Below, piece after piece: positions 1 to 5,141 of a DNA stretch of 9,666 nucleotides. The position numbers and the translations under genes were made by a program. The notes below the pieces were generated by a model. That model was not told the origin of the DNA and ran no database searches. It saw only the letters and a program-made list of their open reading frames with translations. Every line of letters begins with the position of its first letter. Positions within the stretch are counted from its first letter, which is position 1. Location: assembly GCA_019420325.1 (NCBI GenBank), contig JAHZHK010000021.1, forward strand, positions 1 to 9,666. The letters are read 5' to 3'. This DNA is from Coriobacteriaceae bacterium. Lineage in GTDB: Bacteria > Actinomycetota > Coriobacteriia > Coriobacteriales > UMGS124.

Positions 1-882
1 TGCTATGGACGCAATCTCGTGACGCCTCCCGGTGAGGGCGAATGGGCGAGTTTCTCTTTTCCGTGGAAGCCCGTGATAGTTGTCGCAATCTACTCCTTCT
101 CCTATGGCCTTCTGCAGTCCTCGATTTTCGAGGTCTCGCGGTCCAATGAGTCGGCAGGTACTATTGGGTGTGCCCTGTTCGTGGCAGCGATCATCGTGTT
201 TGCCTCGCGCAAGGTAGATTTCGGGCCCGTGTACGGCACCGTGCTGCCTTTTATGTCTGCTGTCTTTCTCATCTTGTCTACGACATGCGAGTGGAACAGT
301 TGGGCACGCAACCTGTTTGCTAACTGGGGCTACACGGCCAGCCAGATTTTCATCATGACGATGATCGGTTCCATTTGCTATCGCTGGGGAGCAAGTGCGG
401 TGTGGCTTTTTGGAATCGAGCGGTCGGTGCGACAGGTTGCCATGATTGCCGGTCGTGCCCTGGAAGGCTGGCTGGGAGGTATGGGCATCTCGGCAACTCC
501 CCTTCTTATTATTGTTGTCATGGCGGCTACGCTTGTTGCCCTGCGTGAAAGCAGGCTTGATTCATCTTGGGGCATGGAGCTTGCGGCCACACAACCTGAG
601 CCAGAGCGTTCGCGCGCTGTGGAGGAGAAGCATTCGCTGGCACGTGCGTGTGCCGAGCTCTCGCACCAGCGCAATCTGTCGCAGCGCGAGGGCGAGGTAT
701 TGTTGCTCCTTGCCCAACACAAGACGGCACGTGACATTGAAGCTGAGCTCTGTGTGGCAAACGGAACCGCCAAGGCCCACATCCGCCACGTGTATCAGAA
801 GCTTGACATCCATACGCGTGAGGAACTGTTTGCCCTGGTTGAAGAGGCGCGAATTCAAAAGAAGAGTCTATCGATTGCATAG
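1..882 (+). CDS. LuxR-family regulator with membrane domain (5' end outside the window)
   Basis: This is the C-terminal part of a membrane-bound transcription regulator. The frame is open from base 1, so the GTG at 19 is almost certainly not the true start. About 293 residues are visible. The first ~175 contain about five hydrophobic, probably membrane-spanning segments (near nt 75-135, 165-205, 235-285, 340-385 and 490-560). A charged linker leads to a C-terminal LuxR helix-turn-helix at nt ~673-840. It has the family pattern LSQREGEVLLLLAQ, then the recognition-helix region ANGTAKAHIRHVYQKLDI. In the Coriobacteriia, proteins of this design usually have 10-12 helices before the HTH and about 450-500 residues, so roughly the first third is missing. 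The membrane part is inferred to sense a small molecule or membrane state; the ligand is unknown. The gene ends 176 bp before the methyltransferase and is probably transcribed separately from it. Confidence 0.9.
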   Translation, partial: CYGRNLVTPPGEGEWASFSFPWKPVIVVAIYSFSYGLLQSSIFEVSRSNESAGTIGCALFVAAIIVFASRKVDFGPVYGTVLPFMSAVFLILSTTCEWNSWARNLFANWGYTASQIFIMTMIGSICYRWGASAVWLFGIERSVRQVAMIAGRALEGWLGGMGISATPLLIIVVMAATLVALRESRLDSSWGMELAATQPEPERSRAVEEKHSLARACAELSHQRNLSQREGEVLLLLAQHKTARDIEAELCVANGTAKAHIRHVYQKLDIHTREELFALVEEARIQKKSLSIA

Positions 883-975
883 TACTTTAGGCGGTGCTGT
901 CCCGGATTATCGTTTGTTTCCGATATCGGTGTGACGCCAAGACTCACGCACGACACGCTGCTGCCAACTCCTTCC

Positions 976-1004
976 TTGACTGGTGAACGAACGTTTACTA
1001 TTAT
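976..1004 (+). promoter_or_regulatory. Sigma-70-type promoter of the methyltransferase gene
   Basis: A -35 box TTGACT (976-981) and a -10 box TATTAT (999-1004) are separated by exactly 17 bp. Each box differs from the consensus at one position. Transcription should start near 1011, giving a leader of about 47 nt before the ATG at 1058. The spacer is almost filled by the left operator-like palindrome, and the right palindrome lies just downstream of the predicted start, so the promoter looks built for repression. Confidence 0.75.
983..998. promoter_or_regulatory. Operator-like palindrome, left copy (in the promoter spacer)
   Basis: GTGAACGAACGTTTAC pairs with its own reverse complement at 12 of 16 positions. 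It fills the spacer between the -35 and -10 boxes. A reversed near-copy lies at 1019-1034, with centres 36 bp apart. Size and position suit a TetR-family operator, and the TetR gene at 1858 is the obvious candidate. The GAAC-N4-GTTT core also resembles a degenerate Gram-positive LexA box, so an SOS site is an alternative. Confidence 0.6.
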
Positions 1005-1018
1005 GGCGTTGCCACGTG

Positions 1019-1034
1019 GTAAACGATTGTTCAC
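1019..1034. promoter_or_regulatory. Operator-like palindrome, right copy (downstream of the start site)
   Basis: GTAAACGATTGTTCAC is the partner of the palindrome at 983-998. Read on the other strand, it matches that site at 14 of 16 positions and shares the GAAC-N4-GTTT core. It lies 8-23 bp after the predicted transcription start. A protein bound here would block promoter escape, and binding at both sites would bracket the -10 box. Confidence 0.6.
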
Positions 1035-1057
1035 CATTTTTGAAAGAGGCGATTGAT

Positions 1058-1774
1058 ATGGAGTATCCACACGCTGAGAGGTATCCCGTCGAACTCGTTT
1101 GCAGCAAGATTATGGGACCCAACCCGCTCAAGCTGGCAGAGGAGGTCTTGGAGCGCCATCCTGTACTGAGGGGCTCGCGGGTGCTCGACCTGGGAAGCGG
1201 CATGGCGCTCACCTCGGCTTTTCTTTACCAGCAATACGGTCTTATCGTAACGGCGGGCGATTTGTGGAGCGACCCCAATGAGAATCAGGCGTTCCTCTCC
1301 AGCTTGGGGATTTTGCCCAATCAGGTGCATGCGGTGCATGCCGATGCCGCCGACCTGCCGTTTGAGCACGAGGAATTTGACGCTATCACCTGCATCGACG
1401 CCTATAACTTCTTTGGACGTGAAGGCGGCTTCCTCGATAAGAAGCTCCTTCCCTTTTTGAAACCCCATGGACGAATCCTACTGTCAATTTCCGGTCTTAC
1501 GCATGACTGCCATGACGACATCCCGCCTGAGCTGCTCGTTTCCTGGACGCCCGAACAGCTCGACTACATGCATGATATAACCTGGTGGCGCGGTATTTTC
1601 GAGCAGGGCGCCGGCGCTCGCATCGTTGACATGTGGGAGATGCAGACCAACGAGGAGGCCTGGGCCGACTGGCTTGCCTGTGACAATCCCTACGCGATAG
1701 GTGACCGCGCCTCGATTGAGGCGGGCGCGGGGAAGCATCTCAACTTCATCGGCGCCGTGCTGGAAAAGCTTTAG
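1058..1774 (+). CDS. Class I SAM-dependent methyltransferase
   Basis: A 238-residue cytoplasmic protein predicted to transfer a methyl group from S-adenosylmethionine. The substrate is not evident. The Rossmann-fold motifs are clear: motif I VLDLGSGMA at residues 42-50, the acidic residue after strand 2 at TAGDLW (D68), and motif II/III-like HADAADLPF followed by FDAITCIDAYNFF at ~94-119. The C-terminal half carries aromatic stretches (TWWRGIF, EEAWADWL) typical of a widespread Methyltransf_11-like family in Firmicutes and Actinobacteria. I chose ATG 1058 because GAAAGAGG (1042-1049) lies 8 bp upstream. The longer frame from GTG 983 would run through the promoter and both palindromes. A TetR regulator follows 83 bp later on the same strand, which suggests a regulated, possibly inducible pair. 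Small-molecule or toxin modification is possible but is only inference. Confidence 0.88.
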   Translation: MEYPHAERYPVELVCSKIMGPNPLKLAEEVLERHPVLRGSRVLDLGSGMALTSAFLYQQYGLIVTAGDLWSDPNENQAFLSSLGILPNQVHAVHADAADLPFEHEEFDAITCIDAYNFFGREGGFLDKKLLPFLKPHGRILLSISGLTHDCHDDIPPELLVSWTPEQLDYMHDITWWRGIFEQGAGARIVDMWEMQTNEEAWADWLACDNPYAIGDRASIEAGAGKHLNFIGAVLEKL

Positions 1775-1857
1775 ACAAAGGCGCGCACGTGGCGGCAACT
1801 CGCGCGGTATGATATCCGCTGACTTTCGGCTATCGCACCAACGGGAAAGGACCGAGT

Positions 1858-2541
1858 GTGGCCCACGAGGGAACGTCTGCATCGCCAATCGCTGCCACCA
1901 CGCGCGAATCCATCCTCATGGTGGCGCTTCGCCTCTTCTCTCGCAATGGCTACGAGGGAACCTCTATGCGTGATATCGCAGGTGAGGTTGGCATTACGCA
2001 GGGTGCTATTTACAAGCATTTTGCTGGCAAAGATGCTCTCCTGGAGGCCATTTGCGCGCGGATGGAGGAAGCCGACGCCACGCACGCTGAGGCTGCGGGC
2101 GTGCCAGCTGAGGATCCGCTGACGTGCGACGATTCTTTGTCCAACCAGCGGTCCTCAGACGGTGGTCTCGCGTTTGACGAAAACGCTGCGTCTCTCTTTG
2201 CTGCCTTTCGCGCTTTTACGCTCGACATGTTCTATTACTGGGCGACTGATCCCATTGCGGCGCCCTTTCGTCGCATGATTGAAATTGACCGCTTTCGTAC
2301 CCCGCGCATGGAACAGCTGCATCGGCAGTATCTGGGAGCGGGCCCATTGAGCTATACAAGGGGCTGCCTTATGTCGATGGGAATGGACGATGCCGTCGCG
2401 CAGCAGCAGGGGTTGCGGATATGGGCGGCATTTCGCCTGCTTCTCGAGATGATTGATGCTCAGGAGATCGCATGCGAAGAGGCGCAGGATGCGCTCAGGC
2501 AGGTTTTTCTAGAGATGAAGGACTTTCTGCCATCTCCGTAA
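1858..2541 (+). CDS. TetR/AcrR-family transcriptional regulator
   Basis: A 227-residue one-component DNA-binding regulator, normal length for the family. The N-terminal TetR domain is at residues ~15-62: TRESILMVALRLFSRNGYEGTSMRDIAGEVGITQGAIYKHFAGKDALLEAI in outline, with the recognition helix GITQGAIYKHF followed by the usual F..K..L. The variable C-terminal part (~65-227) would bind an unknown ligand and form the dimer. It contains a hydrophilic insert (~75-105) rich in Asp, Ser and Ala. The start is GTG 1858, preceded by GGAAAGGA (1844-1851) with about 6 bp spacing. I found no convincing promoter in the 83-bp gap after the methyltransferase, so read-through from that promoter is likely; a TATGAT at 1808 has no matching -35. 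Autoregulation through the palindromes at 983-1034 is the simplest model. Confidence 0.92.
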   Translation: MAHEGTSASPIAATTRESILMVALRLFSRNGYEGTSMRDIAGEVGITQGAIYKHFAGKDALLEAICARMEEADATHAEAAGVPAEDPLTCDDSLSNQRSSDGGLAFDENAASLFAAFRAFTLDMFYYWATDPIAAPFRRMIEIDRFRTPRMEQLHRQYLGAGPLSYTRGCLMSMGMDDAVAQQQGLRIWAAFRLLLEMIDAQEIACEEAQDALRQVFLEMKDFLPSP

Positions 2542-2556
2542 ACGTAATAAATAAGA

Positions 2557-2590
2557 GGGCGGCCCGTGTCTGTCAGGATACGGGCCGCCC
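2557..2590. terminator. Strong hairpin between convergent genes (bidirectional terminator)
   Basis: GGGCGGCCCGT (2557-2567) pairs perfectly with ACGGGCCGCCC (2580-2590). In the rightward RNA the stem can extend to 15 pairs, including G-U pairs, closing on a 4-nt loop. It begins 15 nt after the TetR stop and lies 43 nt past the DUF3737 stop. Only the leftward transcript gets a U-rich tail (CTCTTATTTATTA after the stem). It probably works best as the DUF3737 terminator and as a barrier or 3' protector for the TetR message. Confidence 0.75.
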
Positions 2591-2633
2591 GAGAAGACTC
2601 GAACGCGCAATAAGCGAGCAGGTCGGATTAGCG

Positions 2634-3554
2634 TTAATCTCCCAGCACGGCTTCCACACTGCATGGGCCTTGGGCGCCGGCGGATTTGGGCGAAACAGAA
2701 GCCGGAACCTCGCCAGCGCGGCAAGCGATGCTTGTCTTTGCCGGATCGATACGTCGGTCGTCCAGGATGAGTTCGCTGATTTGGTCGGCTTCAATCGTGC
2801 CTGATTCAGGGTTGAACACGCTCTCCACGCGGCCCGTGAGGTTGGCGGTCACGCTCGAGTACTCAAACGCCAGCGTCGTGTTGATGAGCTTGCAGTTCTC
2901 AAGCACGATGTTCTCGGCGTAACACATGCCCTGCAGGCTCTCGATAGTGCAGTTTACCAGGCGCAGGTTCTTGGAGTTCCAGCCCAGGTACTCGCCGGCG
3001 ATGTAGGAATCCTCCACGAGCACGTCCTCGGTGTTCCAGAAGGAGTCCTTGGAGAGCAGACGAGAGTTCTTCACGTGAATGTGGCGCGCCCCGTCAAAGG
3101 AATAGTTGCCATCGAGCACAAGGCCATCTATCTCGATGTTCTCGCTGTTCATGGCGAAGTAGTCACCTTTTGCCGTGACATTTTCGAGCGTGACGTCGCG
3201 GCAGGTCCACAGCGTCTCGGCCGCATTGGGCAGCGTTACGTTGCGAAGCGTGACACCGGTGCAACGGCGGAAATTCTTCGGGGCCTCGATGACAGAGTCC
3301 TCTACCAAGATGTCGTCGGTGTACCAAACGCCCGAGCGCGCCATCTCGAACCACGTGCACTTGCGCGCCGTGACATGCGTGGCGTACCACAGCGGGTACT
3401 TCCAACGAAAGGCGCTGCCCACAAGCTCGATGTTGGAGCTTTCCTTAAGGGGTGACTCGCCGTCGGTAAAGACAGTATCGACGATAAGCAGGTCGTGGGC
3501 ATGGAACAAGGCCCGCTCTCCGCCTAGAAGCTGCTGGTTAATCTCTTGGGTCAT
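2634..3554 (-). CDS. DUF3737 family protein (right-handed beta-helix type)
   Basis: A 306-residue protein that I recognise from its sequence as DUF3737 (PF12541-like). The function is unknown and no catalytic role should be assumed. Highly conserved blocks are present: GERALFHAHDLLIVDTVFTDGESPLKES in outline (12-40), RWKYPLWY (50-57), TWFEMARSGVWYTDD (67-81), IEAPKNFRRC (89-98), NAAETLW (110-116), GDYFAMNSENIEI (130-142), GNYSFDG (149-155), AGEYLGWNSKNL (186-197) and IESLQGMCY (204-212). The repeating short hydrophobic strands with N-x-x-hydrophobic turns suggest a pectate-lyase-like beta-helix. There is no signal peptide. A poorly conserved tail follows from ~280. The start is ATG 3554, supported by AAGGAGGG on the minus strand (3565-3572); the frame continues up to 3722 but would overlap the intergenic motif array. 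The gene is divergent from the sugar kinase, so co-regulation is likely. Confidence 0.88.
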   Translation of the reverse strand: MTQEINQQLLGGERALFHAHDLLIVDTVFTDGESPLKESSNIELVGSAFRWKYPLWYATHVTARKCTWFEMARSGVWYTDDILVEDSVIEAPKNFRRCTGVTLRNVTLPNAAETLWTCRDVTLENVTAKGDYFAMNSENIEIDGLVLDGNYSFDGARHIHVKNSRLLSKDSFWNTEDVLVEDSYIAGEYLGWNSKNLRLVNCTIESLQGMCYAENIVLENCKLINTTLAFEYSSVTANLTGRVESVFNPESGTIEADQISELILDDRRIDPAKTSIACRAGEVPASVSPKSAGAQGPCSVEAVLGD

Positions 3555-3712
3555 GGTTGTCGGGCCCTCCTTGGCGCAATCGGCATGCGCGATGGTAGAA
3601 GGTTCTTTTTTTCTTGCAGGCATCTTAACCCGAACACAGGCAAAGGCGACGTTGGGTACCCTGCAGACGGTATGTTTTCCATGGATGGGAGCCTCTATTC
3701 GTTGGAAGGAGG

Positions 3713-3726
3713 GAAATAACATACAT
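3713..3726 (-). repeat. 13-bp motif copy A (facing DUF3737)
   Basis: The plus strand reads GAAATAACATACAT, the exact reverse complement of copy B at 3740-3753. A and B form a perfect 14-bp inverted repeat with a 13-bp gap. Copy A points toward DUF3737. It is probably a regulator-binding half site; the regulator is unknown. Confidence 0.65.
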
Positions 3727-3739
3727 CTCGCTCGTTCAT

Positions 3740-3753
3740 ATGTATGTTATTTC
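3740..3753 (+). repeat. 13-bp motif copy B (facing the kinase)
   Basis: ATGTATGTTATTTC. It is inverted relative to copy A and in direct orientation to copy C, whose start is 52 bp further on, close to five helical turns. The motif itself contains ATGT twice in tandem. Confidence 0.65.
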
Positions 3754-3791
3754 AACAAAATACCAGTTGACGTGTTTTCTGAAATCCTGAA

Positions 3792-3804
3792 ATGTATGTT
3801 ATTT
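3792..3804 (+). repeat. 13-bp motif copy C (facing the kinase)
   Basis: ATGTATGTTATTT, identical to copy B over 13 bp, ending 61 bp before the kinase ATG. At this position a bound protein could cover or adjoin the kinase promoter. Confidence 0.65.
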
Positions 3805-3865
3805 ATCCTTAGGATGCCCCTGCAGGTTCCTGGACGCATCCTGTCAACATCAAGTGAGGTCCCTC

Positions 3866-4852
3866 ATGTCCCACGTTTTCTCTCCTGAGCTCGTAGCACT
3901 CGGCGAAGTGCTCATCGATTTCACTCAGGCAGGGTTCTCCGCCAATGGCCAGGCCCTCTTTGAGCGCAATGCTGGAGGTGCTCCGGCCAATGTTGCCGTA
4001 CAGGCAGCGAGACTTGGCATGTCCGCCCAGTTCGTGGGCAAGGTCGGTGCAGACATGCACGGTGGCTTTCTCAGGCGTTCCCTCCAAGAGCGTGGCGTGG
4101 ATGTGTCGTCTGTTGTGCAGGACCCCGAGGCATTCACCACGCTCGCTTTTGTCGAGGTCGACCCGCGTACGGCCGAGCGCTCGTTCTCATTTGCCCGCAA
4201 GCCGGGTGCTGATACGCGACTCTCCCCTGCTGAGGTGCCTGAGTGGGTCATACGCGACTGCCATGTGCTCCATGTGGGGTCCCTTTCCCTTACCGATGAG
4301 CCTGCTCGCACGGCGACGTTGCATGCGGTGAGCGTTGCCCGCCAGGCAGGTGTCCTCGTCAGTTATGATCCGAACTACCGGGCCAGCTTGTGGCCTAGCG
4401 AGCATGAAGCCATCGAGCAGATGTCGGTGCTTTTGTCTCGGGCTGACCTGGTGAAAATCAACGAAGACGAGGCTTTGCTGCTGTGCGGTACGGGCAACCC
4501 CGAGGCTGCTTCCCAGTACATTCTCGACCAGGGTGCTGCCCTCGCTGCCGTGACGCTGGGGTCCAAAGGGGCATTCGTTGCGACGCGGGTCGAGAGCGTG
4601 CTTGTTCCCACGTGCCCTTGTCAGCCGCGCGATGCGACCGGAGCAGGCGATTCCTTCTGGGGCGCGCTTCTGTATCGGCTTGTCCATGAACAGGAGGTGC
4701 GCACGGCTGGCGACTTGGCGGCCCTTTCGCGCGAGGAGCTTCTCTCCGCGGGATCCTTTGCCTGTGCGGCCGCATCGTGCTGCGTTGAGCGCCCGGGCGC
4801 TATTCCTGCGATGCCTGGCAAGCGCGAAGTATTTGACCGCCTCGCACAGTAG
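3866..4852 (+). CDS. PfkB-family carbohydrate kinase, probable fructokinase
   Basis: A 328-residue cytoplasmic ribokinase-fold kinase, the normal length for fructokinases of this family. It is predicted to phosphorylate a free sugar, most likely fructose to fructose 6-phosphate, using ATP. The N-terminal PfkB signature GGAPANVAVQAARLG is at residues 37-51. SYDPNYR lies at 166-172 and KINEDEALLL at ~193-202. The C-terminal signature DATGAGD is at 256-262, with D262 the expected catalytic base. The overall pattern (ALGEVLIDF at the start, FVEVDPRTAERSFSFARKPGAD in outline in the lid region) fits fructokinase better than ribokinase or 2-keto-3-deoxygluconate kinase, but substrate cannot be proven by sequence. 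I prefer ATG 3866, with GTGAGG (3854-3859) as ribosome-binding site 6 bp upstream, over GTG 3854, which lies inside that site. No transporter or glycosidase lies beside it. It is divergent from DUF3737. Confidence 0.9.
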   Translation: MSHVFSPELVALGEVLIDFTQAGFSANGQALFERNAGGAPANVAVQAARLGMSAQFVGKVGADMHGGFLRRSLQERGVDVSSVVQDPEAFTTLAFVEVDPRTAERSFSFARKPGADTRLSPAEVPEWVIRDCHVLHVGSLSLTDEPARTATLHAVSVARQAGVLVSYDPNYRASLWPSEHEAIEQMSVLLSRADLVKINEDEALLLCGTGNPEAASQYILDQGAALAAVTLGSKGAFVATRVESVLVPTCPCQPRDATGAGDSFWGALLYRLVHEQEVRTAGDLAALSREELLSAGSFACAAASCCVERPGAIPAMPGKREVFDRLAQ

Positions 4853-5141
4853 CGATGATGCGCGTGGCTTGGTGCATCAAATAGTTGGGGGACTCAGTCG
4901 CCGCAGTTTTTTGACCTGCATCATTTGACGCGCGACATTCGGATTCAACCGGGTTGCATATGGATGCCGGGTGCGACGTGCCCTTGCCTTGGCCAACCAA
5001 CCTTCGACGCGTGCCGACAGGCCGCCTGGGTGCTTCCCGTCCATTAAGCTGTCTTTCGTAACTCATACAAATGCGCCCCTCCCTCCTCGCATATACAGCG
5101 TGAGGAGGGAGGGGCACTTCGGTGTTTCGAACGTTTACTTG
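4853..5141. other. Gene-free gap between convergent kinase and Tat-protein genes
   Basis: No credible coding region is seen here. A run of six T (4907-4912) follows a GC-rich stretch 54 bp after the kinase stop, but I could not find a convincing stem before it. The octamer-scale direct repeat TGCATCA occurs at 4873-4879 and 4917-4923. A strong hairpin at 5075-5115 is listed separately. Confidence 0.5.
5075..5115 (-). terminator. 14-bp perfect hairpin after the Tat-protein gene
   Basis: GCCCCTCCCTCCTC (5075-5088) and GAGGAGGGAGGGGC (5102-5115) are exact reverse complements around a 13-nt loop. The structure begins 26 nt beyond the stop of the leftward Tat-protein gene, and a moderately U-rich tail (GCATTTGTATG, minus strand) follows it. 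That favours use as that gene's terminator. It would also block rightward read-through from the kinase. One arm is all pyrimidine and the other all purine. Confidence 0.7.

Larger units (their letters stand above)
3555..3865. promoter_or_regulatory. Divergent control region between DUF3737 and the sugar kinase
   Basis: This 311-bp stretch encodes no convincing protein. It must hold the promoters for both flanking genes. The central part (3713-3806) is AT-rich and carries three copies of ATGTATGTTATTT, annotated separately. A TTGACG at 3767-3772 could be a rightward -35, but I found no -10 at a good distance. A homopurine stretch (minus strand AAGAAAAAAAGAA, about 3601-3613) lies in the presumed DUF3737 leader. 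I could not place a promoter with confidence for either gene. Confidence 0.6.

Noticed and set aside
19..21. GTG as the start of the LuxR gene
   Set aside because: The frame continues upstream to base 1 and the membrane domain is clearly incomplete; there is no ribosome-binding site before the GTG.
920..929. CCGATATCGG palindrome after the LuxR gene
   Set aside because: It has no loop or U-run for a terminator and no promoter next to it; it is too short to support as an operator alone.
983..1057. Longer methyltransferase start at GTG 983
   Set aside because: It would overlap the promoter and both palindromes and has no ribosome-binding site; ATG 1058 has a good one.
3555..3722. N-terminal extension of DUF3737
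   Set aside because: The extra 56 residues are not part of the family pattern, would run into motif copy A, and ATG 3554 has an AAGGAGGG site.
3713..3753. Invertible promoter element bounded by the 14-bp inverted repeats
   Set aside because: The segment between the arms is only 13 bp, far too small for recombinase inversion, and no recombinase gene is present.
3175..3888. Rightward 237-codon open frame opposite DUF3737
   Set aside because: It is antisense to a strongly conserved protein and shows no recognisable domain.
5128..5139. CGAACGTTTACT, identical to 988-999 in the left operator region
   Set aside because: A 12-mer match is expected by chance in a window this size, it is not palindromic in context, and it lies at the end of a gene rather than at a promoter.
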